A stretch of 64,000 nt of DNA from Takakia lepidozioides (taxonomy: Eukaryota > Streptophyta > Takakiopsida > Takakiales > Takakiaceae): NCBI GenBank assembly GCA_030704615.1, contig CM060731.1, positions 81,384,756-81,448,755 of the forward strand, given 5' to 3'. Of the stretch, positions 25,297-37,004 are shown in pieces; position 1 is the first letter of the stretch; every line of letters begins with the position of its first letter. The notes below the pieces were generated by a model. That model was not told the origin of the DNA, searched no databases, and worked only from the letters and a program-made list of their open reading frames with translations. The position numbers and the translations under genes are program-made.

Positions 25297-26149
25297 GTTT
25301 CTTCCTACCCACTCTCGGCACTCTACTGAAATTTAAACTCAGGGCAGGAAGCCTACCTTTGAACAGCAAACAGAAGCAGAGAGGAAAGGGAGAGTGCAAT
25401 TGCCCGTTGTGTGGGCAATCTGAAGACAGTATTCATTTTCTGATACACTGTCCGGGGTTCTCTCCCAAAGAGACGCCCTCTTCAAATCTATCAAGGGAAT
25501 TGTGCCTGTACCCCTGTTTACCAACTTTGAAAGTCTCGAGGCTGAGCCAAAAGCCCAGGCCCTCCTGAGGCCTAGTTTTTGGGCAAATCACACACAGCAG
25601 ATTGATGCTTGTGTGAAGGGATTTCTAGAGGATATCTGGAAAACCCGGATTAATTCTATATATGAAGGTAAGTCTTACTACCAACGTCAGCCCCCGACAG
25701 AGGTAGGTTCTGTCCCTTTTGTTCCCGCTCAAACTGGGCGCGGGGTCAATGGCCACAAGGCTACGGCAAACAACGTCTTATGAGTACAATCTCTCCGGTT
25801 TCTTCTTGCAGGTGCATTTTTGGATGAAGATAGCGCTGTGGACGCCAATTTTCCGTGCTATCTGATTAGAGGCTCAAGAAGCCACCTTAATTTTGTCTGC
25901 AGAGACCCTTATATCACATCTTCAACAGATATGGATCCTCAACCTCTGCCACCAGGGCTTGTTAGAAACCTTCAAACACCCAAAGTGTGTATAGGGCTGG
26001 TCCTGCTTGCTGGAGAAAATGGCGTGAACCCACGGCAACATACAGTCCCAACCATGGAAGTTCTACGCACTCAATTTATTACAGTGTATAGGGAAAACCT
26101 GCCTGGGCCCCGAACTACTCGTTGGAGTATAAATCACGGGGATCTGTAG
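24918..26149 (+). pseudogene. Coding-like segments upstream of the DUF4470 remnant, unrecognised
   Basis: A frame at about 24918-25100 reads ENYTCSEAFAAAVRSNML... and ends near a possible donor (GTAG then GTTTAT, about 25090). A frame that opens right after a good acceptor (TTTCTTCTTGCAG, ending at 25811) runs to 26149 and reads AFLDEDSAVDANFPCYL... The phases match across this putative intron, so the two may be exons of one gene, with a LINE 3' end inside the intron. I recognise no domain. Their position just upstream of a DUF4470 remnant on the same strand suggests they are its N-terminal part. Confidence is low. Confidence 0.35.
25255..25790 (+). mobile_element. LINE retrotransposon 3' fragment (zf-RVT region)
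   Basis: The translation contains LRAGSLPLNS, then CPLCGQSEDSIHFLIHCPGF, which is the C-terminal zinc-binding segment typical of plant L1-type LINE ORF2 proteins. A frame change at about 25475 is needed to continue into IVPVPLFTNFESLEAEPKAQAL... and FLEDIWKTR. The RT and endonuclease parts are absent, so this is a 5'-truncated and decayed copy. It begins next to a CT microsatellite (about 25261-25293). It probably sits in an intron of the decayed gene around it. Confidence 0.75.
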
Positions 26150-26385
26150 TTCTTGGGTCACAGGGCACATGGACTAGATGAACATCTGAGAGACTTGATA
26201 CAGAGACCTTGTCAATTCTGGAATCGGGCTTCAGAGGTCAGCAGTTAAAAACCAACTCTTGTGCAAACCTGAGGTCAAATGTCAGGGATGCTTGTCACAA
26301 AGCAGGCACCACGGTGTGCCCTAACTGTGGCCTTGTCACTGCAGTAACTCCTGCTGGAGAGAACATTGTAGAGCCACATGGATGA

Positions 26386-28155
26386 GTGGCAATCCAGTCA
26401 GTTGCATTTGCCACCCCCTCCCTCCCTTTTGACAGCCGAAAGAGTGTTCAGAAGCTTAACACAGATGTTGCCCTTAGTAGCTCTGAGTGGGTATGGGGTA
26501 ACATCCCTGCTTATGGATTGCTGGGAGACCAAGTGGGAAGTCTCCCAGACAACCCCCAGGTACGCTTTGCTGCAAATGGGGACCTCCGGAATGCAATAAA
26601 AACTGCTTGCCAGTTACCAAAAACAATCAATGAGCTCACTTACTATTCACCTCAACGATTATAACCCCAAAATCATGGCAAGAAACTTTGTGATGCTAGA
26701 ACTGCTCAGATTGCACTGATAATTGACAATGCTCTCTGATATTTGGCCTTACTAACTACCAATCAACTTCTAGTTGTTGGTGCACCATCCGAAACCTTGT
26801 GTTGAATTTACAGAGATGTGCAACTGGGATCCATAGAAGTCCAATGAGCTGATTTTTCCTGGTTCTGGAGGTTCTACTCTAACTGCCCATTTTGACATAG
26901 AAGTGTGGATGATGTTGGTGGCAATGGGAATGTCATCAGATTCTTAAGAAACTCCACTTTCCACCCTAAGGCACTATCCTCCTGCATAAAGTGATGCTGT
27001 GGCTCACAGGCTGGGATGTTTATGACCCGCCCATCAGGTTGCGTGGAAGGTCTTTAAAGATCAAGGCTTACTACTTCCGTTTGGTGCTCATCATAGAGAC
27101 ACCCTGAAAACTTATTTGCTTGACTCGTCATGGCGGGGGGATAGTAGGCAATGGAGCTGACCCATTGGACGACTGGGATCTATCCCGCCTTCTTGCAGTT
27201 GCTGAAACAGAGGGCCTAACCCCCATGGATCTCTATGGGCACTTGTTCCTCCATCTTCAAGGGAAGCTCGCTCTCAACTTTTGTGAGCAAATTGCAAAGC
27301 TGTTAAATCCATTTCAGGTAATTTGCTGTGAATATATGTTAATGATCACTCTTTGCTCCTCTTTGTAACTTCTTCCTTTGGAGTCATAAAAATTGTTTAT
27401 GCTGGAGTTTCCTCTCGCTCATGTTGGCTGGAGACAATCATCACCACTTACTGATCCGCAGCTTGAAACCAGCAACAAGGCCAGTTTTGCATGTGATGAT
27501 GGATCCTGCCAGATAGCCATCATAAATGGTGCCTCTGAATTTCGTTTCTTCATTTTTCCTCGATCGTGTCATTGAGACAGAAACTGGTGTTTGAGAGTGT
27601 GCAAACCTGCATTTGTTTTGGTTCATGATTTTCCAGGCTCTATTGTTCGGATGCATCAGACATGGCTGCAGAGTCTCAAACCTCTGGCATGCTGCTGCAT
27701 CGTGTGGATACTTATAACATCACCAATGAAACTACCAGGGAATTGTTTGTCCTGGAAGAGTGGGTACCACTGTTACATCCAAAGACACCAGGGGCCACTC
27801 TGGTCACTCTGTTGATGAACTGGCCATTGCATGGTCCAGTTGCTGCATGTCATGTCAGCACCTCCAAGTTAACAGAGCAAGAGCTTGCGGACACTTGTGG
27901 GCTGAGGCTGACATGGGCTTTGCAGATCTTTTAACCAAAGGGCTTCTGCATGGGGACCTCTCATGGGTTCGATACTTTCATGAATTTAGCAAATCATTTT
28001 CCGATTACTTGGACTCTAGATCAGGTGATAAAGTAGGGAAGAGTGACCAACTTCATCTGAAAGAACGGCAGTCTATTGTCCCTCATCGATTATTTGTGGG
28101 GATAGATGCCCCAGTGAATGCTACTCCAGGGGCTGTAGTGAGCTCTGAGCTTTGA
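26386..28155 (+). pseudogene. DUF4470-domain protein remnant (frameshifted)
   Basis: Several pieces follow the order of a DUF4470 domain, a family I know mainly from fungi, often in MYND-finger proteins. 26470-26664 gives WVWGNIPAYGLLGD and VRFAANGDLRNAIKTACQLP. A shifted frame gives NDYNPKIMARNFVMLELL up to about 26705. 27080-27130 gives GLLLPFGAHHRDTL. 27155-27318 gives GADPLDDWDLSRLL, DLYGHLFLHLQGKLALNFCEQI and ends at a possible donor. 27670-27815 gives HRVDTYNITNET and EWVPLLHPKTPGATLVTL, and another shifted frame continues to a stop at 28155. At least three frame changes and in-frame stops lie between pieces without plausible splice sites at each, so the gene looks dead. Function of the family is unknown. 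Confidence 0.65.
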
Positions 28156-28159
28156 TAAT

Positions 28160-29280
28160 ATCATACAATTGTTCACAACTGCATTTTTACAGAGCGTTTT
28201 ATTGAGTGGGAATTTCATGGCTACCAACAGATTTGACCCACAAAAGCTCCATGGCATTTCAGATTTAGTTGTGAGCTAGCAGTTACTGTGGACGGATTGG
28301 ACTAGGTGGAAATTTCTACAAGGCTTCTTGTCATACTTCGCTTTGTTTATTGAATTTTAGAATGGAAGAAATATGGTTTATTGGCTACTTGGTTTACCTC
28401 CCTATTCCTCATCCGCAACCACCTCAATTGCCCATTCCAACACCAATAATCACCCTGATAAATTCCACATACAATCCATCATAAAAATGCATCAGCTGTT
28501 TGTACGACCACATACACTTTCTCAAAGCCAGATCTCATACAGACATTTCAGGTAGTGAAGTGGTGGACCTCCTTGCCCAACAAGGGGCCGCCAGCCCCCC
28601 TTAGACCCATGGGACTTATTATGGTGTCACTTCACCCCAAAGGGCTAACAGGTGATTCATTAAACAACAGGAGACATACGTAACGAGTCTGTCCGAGTGA
28701 TTGATGTAGCAAAGTTAGATGGATGACAGACAGCAATTTGTGAGGGATGATGGTGGATGTGATGCAGGGCAGGGAACTTGGCACGCTTTTGGAATGAGTT
28801 TGTTTGCACCTTCCTGAGACAGTGACCCTGGCTTTTCATTATTAAGTTGGCAACTCTGTCGACGTGGTTGCAAGAGGCTTCACGAAAGCGAGGGCCTGGC
28901 CCGTGCTGGCCCACGCAGGCTGCACCCTGTTACCCAGCACTTCCATGAGAGTAGTGAACGGCTTGTTGAGAGATGTTTTCCATACCCATTAGATGCTCTC
29001 TTTGACCTCTGGTATGGCGTTCCAGGCCCTGGAGAAAGGACAGTGAGTTTGAATCTCGTGAAGACAAACAATTATTTTTGTTGGATTCTGTGTCTGTGAT
29101 CATCGCCTGTTTAGTTGAGATGGGTTGTCCAGTTACCGAGCATTTTTAGGTGTTCTTGTGAAAATTACGATTTGCTGGGGAGATTGAGGTTGGGAATTCG
29201 AAATGCGCGCTCTCACACACGCAATTTGATGCTGCATTTGGAGACCTGTTTTCCTCGAAATTTGCCCTTCACGATTGGAA
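28160..29280. other. Intergenic region upstream of the ABCI gene
   Basis: No gene is supported here. The last part (29115-29285) is open in frame with the ABCI start codon, so it may be 5' leader or an N-terminal extension. Confidence 0.5.
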
Positions 29281-29285
29281 GTCGA

Positions 29286-32200
29286 ATGGCGGAGCAGCTG
29301 GATGACAGGGCTGTAACAGTGCAGATCGAGAATCTCAAGTTCACATATCCAGGGATTGATGGGTACCCACCCCCCGGAGTCAAGCCTTTGATAGAGGACT
29401 TCTCTCTCACTCTGTGCGCTGGCGACCGCTGCCTTCTGGTGGGTGCCAATGGCGCAGGTACATGATACTTTCCTTACTTATGTTGGATGTTAGGCAGGCT
29501 ATAAGGAGTGGATCCCTTCTGTGGCCGTGGTAAAATTCTTTGTTCTGTCGAATTTGGTGCTCTGCGGCGCATGGTTGCTGCTGTCAAACTTATGTGTTCG
29601 TCTGCATACGGTCCTTCCCAGCAACGTAAATCATGATGTTTTTGAAAAACAGCAAGAAAGACTGGAAACTACCTTGGCCTCTCATCTGCTTTGATCTCCG
29701 TTTAGACGACCTAGGAAAAGAAATATGATGTGAGATTTCTGCTTCTTGAATAATTGAGGATTGGTGAAGTGCTGCGGCTTCCTTTCAAACTTGCATGCGA
29801 AGTATCTTGATTATCGTTTCACTCACTCACTCACACACACATCAATAGCCATAAGGCCACTGTAAGGGAAGCCTATCGAGAACCTCTCTCCTCCCCTCCT
29901 CCTTCCATCTGTGAGTGTTGTATGAATTTGCTTGGATGTAGGCTACTACCTAAAGGTTTAGGGTTTAGGGCCCCTACGGCTGTCTCCCCATCCTCCTTTC
30001 CCCAGTCCCTCTCTGTCTTCCTATTCCTCTCTGTATACCAAGTGGGACAGTCCGATGACCAAGAATGGAAGTGCACGTAGGTGCTCATCTGAAAATGCCC
30101 GATTGCTGCAGGAAAGACAACACTGTTGAAGATACTGGGAGGGAAGCACATGGTTGATCCAGACATGGTGCGAGTACTAGGCCGCTCTGCTTTTCATGAC
30201 ACAGCCCTTACCTCAAGTGGGGCTCTGTCTTACCTCGGGGGGGAGGTAGGGGACCCTCTCCCTCTTGTTACGGATGTAGTAAATTTCTGTCGTGCTTTTT
30301 TTTCTCTGTCACGCACTCTCTCCATACAGTTGACATTGTACGTTTCTCATGCTTCTTGTCCCTTCTTAATGGTGAGAAACGCGGCATAGCAACACATCCC
30401 CATGTTTTGCACTGGCAGGGAGGTTTAGTACGCTACCAAGATTCTAGCCAAGGACCACATCTCTCTATGTAATCAACCCTTCAATAGAGTGGGTATGGGG
30501 TTTAATGTCTCTATGGGTGGAGGAAGGGATGGGTGGATGACAATTGAGTAAAGGGGGAGGAGGAAAGATAGATTTATGACCATTCCCTTAGGTGTGCAGT
30601 GGAGAAGAGATGTCGCTTTTGCTGGATTCGATGTCCCTTTGCAAATGGATGTGGCAGCAGAGAAGATGATATTTGGGGTACAAGGCATTGACCCTGCACG
30701 CAGAGAGCGTCTTATCAAGGTAGTAAATACTGCTGCTACCTTTAAAGCCATTAGATGTTCCCATGATGTGTGAATCCTGCCCTGCAATTATGCAATTGTA
30801 CTGGATAGTGTCGGTTCAGATGGCTCCTACATCATATGCTCAAGCAGGAAGTTTGTTAGCCAGATTAGTGATTTTTTATATCAATCCCATATGAGCAACA
30901 CGACGAGTAAATGGATATCCATTACTATTGACCTTTTGTCTCAGCTGTACATACCAGTACATCAGTGCTTTGCAGTCCAACAGAGCTATGCCCTCTCATG
31001 GACTGTACTTGTGTAGCGGAGGAGGTTGTTTTCATCCGACGGAGTTAATCTATAAGCAGTATAGGAGCAATTTCTTTAGCACCCAAGGATGCACACACAC
31101 TCTCTGTACGTGTCTCTCTCTCTCCATTCTCAATGTCATCAGTCGGTTACAAAATGTTGTCAGGTGCTGGACATTGATCTGAAATGGCGCATGCACAAAG
31201 TATCGGATGGACAGCGGCGGCGTGTTCAAATTTGCATGGGTCTTCTTCGGCCTTATCAGGTCTGCAGGTTTTGGCCTTCCAACATTGCTCTGTTTCCTCA
31301 AAACAGTGAATAACTTGTTGTAGGGAGGGAGGGATGAGTGCAAGAGAGACAAAGAGATGGATGTGGGAGATTGTGAGTAGCCATGCGGCATGGAACCCAA
31401 ACCCACTTCTAGAAGAGGGGAGAGCTCTCAATTTTCCGAGACGTAAACCTTGGGAGCCCTTGAGAAGATCTCGGCTGGTCTTCATCACTGTTCTAAATTT
31501 GAATCCATCGTACTACTGGAAGTACAAGCATCCCTTTTTTGAGTTAAAAGGTCGACCGATTGACAATGAAGGATTGCATTCTTCTTTCCTGTGTGTAGGT
31601 ACTACTGTTGGATGAGATAACAGTAGATCTTGATGTGCTGGCACGCGCCGACTTGATCAACTTCTTGAAATCAGAGTGTAAGGAGCGAGGGGCCACCATT
31701 ATTTATGCCACACATATTTTTGATGGGCTTGAGTCTTGGCCAACTCACATTGTAAAAGCTCTCATCTTTCTTTTCTCTTGCCTAGATATTTTATACTTCA
31801 ACACTGAGGATAAATTCCGTATTACAGGCTTGGAATAGCTGGTCTTCTGTGGGGGACAATGATAAGATGTGTGACAATGTTACATGTATGTCTGTGAGCA
31901 CGATCAGCTAATCCCTTCACCAACACTAAATTTATGTCAAGAATGACTAAGTCGAGACTTGCATGCCTCGTTAATTCTGTTGAGATCATGAAATGAAAAT
32001 GGAAGTTCACCTATTTGTGTGGATCATGATCAGGCCTATGTAGCAAAAGGGAGGCTGCAGTTTGCAAAACCCATCAGTGAAATTGCTGAGATGCAAGAGC
32101 TCTCTCTCATGGTAGGGCACTCTTCTGGATGTGTACTCTTGCTTGCTCATCAAGGAAGTTCTATAACTACATGATACTAATGGTTGCAGAGCAGGCAAGC

Positions 32201-32584
32201 TAATGTTTAGGGGATGGTCGTGGCTTTCTTGAAGTTGTAATGTATTTTACAAAGAGCCATGTATGAGTGGGTGTAAATGTGTGGAAATAGATATAATATA
32301 ATGATTCTTTGTGATGATGGTTTTGTCTGCTGATGCAGAGGACAGTGGAGAAATGGCTGCGGAAAGAGATAGAAGAACAGAGACAGATCCGGAAAGAAAG
32401 ACGTGCAAAAGGGCTGTCTGGATTTGAGGACCAAGCTATGGATGGTACTCGTGTTGTAGGGGAGCCTGCCAAATCAGCAATCCCTGCACCCATGAACAAT
32501 GGGTGGGCGGCAGGGCGCCTCCATTCAACCATTGCTGGGGAAGACCCCTACAACTTGAGCTCAAATAGGGTTTTGAGATTGTAG
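29286..32584 (+). CDS. Soluble ABC ATPase, ABCI19/20/21 (CAF16-like) type
   Basis: Seven exons join without a frame break: 29286-29457, 30112-30245, 30600-30719, 31164-31259, 31599-31751, 32034-32111 and 32339-32584. They total 999 bases, about 332 residues, close to the usual ~328 for plant ABCI20. All introns are GT-AG. Seen motifs: Walker A GANGAGKTT spanning the exon 1/2 junction, signature-like [16 protein letters not shown] in exon 4, Walker [14 protein letters not shown] in exon 5, and the H-loop YATHIFDG. There are no membrane segments, so this is a lone nucleotide-binding protein. In Arabidopsis the ABCI19-21 proteins are small soluble ABC proteins linked to ER and cytokinin responses; yeast CAF16 is a related protein tied to CCR4-NOT. 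The codon at 29286 was chosen because it starts the family-conserved region; the frame is open back to 29115. Confidence 0.95.
29950..29970. promoter_or_regulatory. Telo-box-like motif in ABCI intron 1
   Basis: GGTTTAGGGTTTAGGG lies inside intron 1 at about 29955-29970. Telo boxes act near plant transcription starts and can recruit telobox-binding factors and Polycomb. Intron 1 placement fits a regulatory first intron, but no function can be shown here. Confidence 0.35.
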
Positions 32585-34480
32585 ATAATAGCTGTCTGTT
32601 GGAAATTGAGGAGGTGAGGGTGGGTTCTGTCCGTAAGGCTGTTTTGAGGTTGCCTAGCAGCTGTAGATCTTGCACCTGTCAAGGGGATGTGCTTATTTTT
32701 CCTGTACTCCGCCAGGTACAGAAGTGATGTGTAATTCATTTACTCAAGAGCTTGGAATGCTCCAGCTCTACACAAAGGCTAGGAATAACTGTTATTAACC
32801 GGAAGCTGTGACAATCCAATAAGTTTCCTGCTATCGCACCAAAATTTTCCCTCCAATGCAGAATGCAGACATGCAAGCAAAGGTATCTAGCATCCACAAA
32901 TTTGAATGGCATATATTTTCTTCATCTGGCTTTGTAGCCATCGTTTCCTGGATATGAGAACTAGAAGTTTACACGGGAGAGGGTATTTTACCTGCAGACA
33001 GTGTGCAAATCCATATTAAAATAGCCATGCTTAATTATTGCTGCATCTTGCTGAGAGGAGCAGATGTATGTTGAAGGTCACTATTCTCTGGGTCTGTAAC
33101 TTATTGGAGTGTGGGACAAGTCACTTGGTGTTGGCGTAGATCCCACATGCTTTTGTGGTATGTAGCTTTGGGTAACTTCTTCTCATCTTGTTTTGTTACC
33201 CTCCTGAGGTGGAGATGGCCTGCTATGCCTTGATGCGGAGTCGAAGCTCTCTTTTGCACTGGGGGATCCAGTGGCAAGACAAGTGCACGAACCAAGCGAT
33301 TATAGTTTTGGGGGATGACCAAGGTGAGCAAAAGGGATTGCGATATAGTGGTTTTGCATTAAGAGTGATTTCCCTTAATTGCATAAGTCAAATGTTCTTT
33401 TGAAAACCAGCTCAGCAAAATCTATCAACCAAACCACCAAATTTGACTAAATCCTAATTCTCATCTGTCAGAGAGCCCCCAAAAGACAATTACAAAGCCA
33501 GAAGGGCAGGTTGGCAAGCATAATCTGAAAGGCAAAAAACCTAGAGAGAACTCTAGCCAACACCCACAAAAAGGAGAAAGAAAGATCCAGCCCGACAAAT
33601 GTATAGATCAGGGAGATCTCCCTGATCTGAATCACACATGACTGTCCATGAACTTTGCAGGATTATTTGCAATACTTTACAGATGATATCTGCCTTTGGT
33701 GTCTGTTCCCGACAACAACGAAATGTTGAAGAGGTTAGAATTCAAATATTGATGAGAATATACTATCTCTATAAAGGTTATGTCAACAACAATCCTCTCT
33801 TTTTTATGTCCTTTCTCTAGACAATAGAGTCAGGGCAAGGTCATTGTAATGCTACTGATGCACATCACTGATGACAGAGGTATTCGAATGGGACAGGGCC
33901 TCCATCACAAGCCCAATGGCGCCAGTCCGTAGCATCCCAATCCAATCTATGTTTCATCCTTAAACCAAAGCCTCAAGTTCATGATGTGATTATACCCTCA
34001 CCCAAATTGTATCTTCATCATGTTATGCCCGCCACCTTATACCCTCACTCAAATTCCAGCGACGACAAAGGTCGCAGAGGTGGTAGTTTAGCATAGAGCA
34101 GGAATAGGGTGCCATAGTGCCACATCATTGTCGCTACGTCATTATAGTCACGTCATCTTAGCCACGTCATCGTCGTCAAATTTTGTGTGTCGGTTGTAGC
34201 AGGGTCGCCAGCGATCAGTCAGGACAATGCACCGTAGAAGAAGCTGGGAGCGTGGACCCTGTGGCAATTGCAGGATATCTTATGTATAGTGTAATGCCCT
34301 GAGTGGAGGGCATTCCCGGATTTGAGGGCACCGGCCCAAGGGCGGTAGCCCAAGGGAAGGCCCGAAAATCCGGGCATGCCCTTCACTCATGGCATTACAT
34401 AGCATAAAGCACGTGCATTACACTCCCGTGCAATGCACAGGCCTCGTTGTCCCGTGCATTCATGGAGAGTGCCCTGGCCA
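32585..34480. other. No gene recognised
   Basis: The first few hundred bases are the ABCI 3' region. Further on I see no supported gene. An inverted repeat around 34290-34400 (GTAATGCC...GAGTGGAGGGC against GCCCTTCACTC...GGCATTAC) suggests a small palindromic element. Confidence 0.4.
34290..34400. repeat. Short inverted repeat element
   Basis: Left arm GTAATGCCCTGAGTGGAGGGCAT-like sequence at about 34291-34313 pairs with ATGCCCTTCACTCATGGCATTAC-like sequence at about 34375-34397. The inner part also pairs (CCGGATTTGAGGGC... with ...CCCGAAAATCCGGG). This is a compact hairpin-type element of about 107 bases, perhaps a MITE. Confidence 0.5.
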
Positions 34481-34528
34481 ACGATGAATTCTACTTTTTA
34501 ACAGCACGATAAATACAAAGAGAAAAAG

Positions 34529-35600
34529 TTGAAAATGCTTTATGTATTCGTGGACCTCACTAATATATGTCTTCGTATAGATGCCAGGCGGAGGGTTTTC
34601 ACACAGCACTCTCAGAGGGAGATCCTGATTTCTAGGGACTGGCTGCAGTCTGAGGATTCCAAACCCATTATGCTCTACCACTCCCAGAAGCAAATTCGTC
34701 AAGGGGAGATTCAATTCCCAGATACCCCACTTTGAATTAATCGGATGCAACGACACCAGTGCAGCTGGCAACATTCTCGCTTACAGATTTGCAGTTGAAT
34801 AAGAATGCAGGAGGTTCGAAAAACATTTTTAATGTTTCATATGTACTTCAGCTGGCAATTATATCCAAGAGAAGCATCTTCTATGGAGGGGCCGCTTTGA
34901 GATGACCCCTGGTTTCTCGCAAATGAGCATCGAATTGGAGGGCGTCTCTATAGAAACAGAAAAGGAGTACACGCTCTGTATGCTTGGTTGTACCCTGTTC
35001 CCAGCGAAAGAGGTTGCAACGTTATGGTGCAATTGTTGTATCCTCGTCGACAATCTCTCATGGCCAAGTCACCAGCATTGCAGCTCCAGTGACAACCACT
35101 CTTTCAATCCTATCAATGTGTCATAGCAGATGGAGACATTTGCAGATTATGAGTACACCGCATGAGCTCTCACAGCTGGAATTTGCAACGAGACTTGTCC
35201 CCAGAGTTCTTCAAAGACAGATACCTACCGAGGGCCTAAAGTTTTGCGAAGCTGCATTGTAAATTATTGTTGGACAGTGGCTAGATGTTGAGCTTTTTTG
35301 GCAATGCACCCAATCCAAGAATTTTGTTTCAAAATGGACCTCTAAAGGTGAGGGTTTGGCCACCATCCTTCAGCTTGTTGGTGTTTCCATTCTACCTCGC
35401 TCTGCTCAATCCTAGCATATTGCTGGGACCTTGGTGGAAATCCAGGTCCTGTTTTTACTGGGGAGGAGGAAAATTTGCATTTGTTGTCCTGATGTATGAA
35501 ACATTGGCTCTGCAGGCTGTGCTAGAGACTGTGGCCAGAGTAACGCATGACAGGTCAAAAAAGGACGATATTGAAGAAGAGAAGTATGTGCTTTGAGACT
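34529..35600 (+). pseudogene. Degenerate coding-like region, unrecognised
   Basis: Several plus-strand frames look coding-like in composition (34535-34735 FVDLTNICLRIDARRR...; 34735-34798 FELIGCNDTSAAGNILAYRF; 34920-35030 IELEGVSIETEKEYTLCMLGCTLFP; 35030-35262 YGAIVVSSSTISHGQVTS...). They lie in different frames with stops between them and without clear splice sites. This suggests an old decayed gene or transposon. I cannot assign a family. Confidence 0.3.
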
Positions 35601-36135
35601 GTTTCCTTGACATACTTTCTGAGAACCATTAAGAAGACTTTGTACCCTAGTTGTAGCATGGCACAAAGGCATATCGGTCTAGTCTGTCTCCTCGTAGCAC
35701 TTGTGATTCATTTGGTGAAGTGTTATGTGGGCATATTTTGCATTTACTGCTAAATGGATTTTAGGGCTTCATGAACTTGAATTGTAGCTTACTGGTTGTG
35801 GTGGGTGGTTGTTGGGGGCATGTTTTTTTGACCGAAATGTAACAATGGCCCCTTTGCTTCTCAACAGTGGGACCACAAAATCGTTTCAATTTCAATATTT
35901 AATCAATTTGGACTCCGAAACAGACTCTGATGAACTGCCCACTCTCATCGACAAAAAGGTAGGTTGACAATTGACACTATCTCATTCTTGCCGCATAACA
36001 CTTATTTTTGGAGAAGATGGGAGCTTTGCCGGTACGGTCGTCGGGGATGGCTGTACCGACGACGTTCGGGCAGGGCGTGCTGTCAAATCCCCACCTCCCG
36101 TTGCTGAATGGCTTATCAATCCTCTCTTTCTTTTC

Positions 36136-37004
36136 TCTCTCTTGCTCGCACTTGAGCAGGTAGCCGAGTGGTTGGGTGTTTGTGCCTTGCCTGTGCATAA
36201 CCTAGGTGATCCTCGGTTCAATCCAGTGTTGGACTGGTATACCTGGTTTAACCTAGGTATGGAATACAAGTATGAATATATATATTAAGAACATACCAGT
36301 CGGGTATGAAAGAACCAATGTACCCATGTGATACACGTACTGGGGGAGTATGGCTTTAGGATTCCCCGCACACATACCATACCAGTCTCGGTATATGGAG
36401 GAATAGCATGGTCCCGATACCAGTATTGTAGTGAGTTCATGGCGAATGGAGGTCGGTATGAGTATATGTTAGTATAGCTAGTTATATCCTGTACTACAAT
36501 TTGGTTAATTCAAGGCTCCATGTTGCAATTTAGACTTCATTTGTTGTTTCGTGCTACTTTGGGTTACCTTTGCCTAGTGTTTCATGGCTTGGATTAAAAT
36601 TAGCTATGTGCTAAATGACATTTATTCTGTGTATGGTGAGCTGTAGAAATACCATACCAGTGCTCATACCCCCCCCCCCCCCCCCCCCCCCCTCCCCCAG
36701 TATCACTACAGAGAAAGGGCAATACCAGTACCATACTCGTATACAGCCCAAAATACAACTATGCATACCAGATTCATACCCAAGATGCTCATACCTGTAT
36801 AGATACCTATACCAGCCTGGTATGAAAAAGGGGTGGGACCCTTCATACCAGGACCAGTCTGGTATTAAAAAATGGATATACCAGTCCAACACTAGTTCAA
36901 TCCTTCAACATGTTCCTTCAAACCGTCCATTGGGCCCTCGATGGCCTGTGTGCTGAGCAGTAGGCTCTGTAAATTCACTGGACGTTAAAGAAACTTTATC
37001 TTTA
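36136..37004 (+). mobile_element. tRNA-derived SINE, split by a hAT MITE
   Basis: A pol III A box (TAGCCGAGTGGTTGG, from 36161) and B box (GGTTCAATCC, 36215-36224) mark a tRNA-like head. The body resumes after the insertion at 36903 and ends with an AAACTTTATCTTTATC tail near 37004. A direct repeat TCTTTCTTTTC flanks it (36125-36135 and 37005-37015), although this repeat is low in complexity. Without the insertion the SINE is about 190 bases. Confidence 0.7.
36224..36894. mobile_element. hAT-type non-autonomous element (MITE), 671 bp
   Basis: Terminal inverted repeats of 17 bases are identical except for the outermost base: CAGTGTTGGACTGGTAT at 36224-36240 and the reverse of TAGTGTTGGACTGGTAT at 36878-36894. 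A perfect 8-bp target duplication GTTCAATC flanks it (36216-36223 and 36895-36902). The 8-bp duplication and C/TAGTG ends are hallmarks of the hAT superfamily. The inside is packed with CATACCAG/CTGGTATG subterminal motifs on both strands, which in hAT elements bind transposase. There is no transposase gene. A run of 24 C lies at 36669-36692. Confidence 0.92.

Noticed and set aside
36611-36956. Frames of 93 and 113 codons on both strands
   Set aside because: They translate the hAT MITE with its C run and CATACCAG motifs; no protein family is seen.
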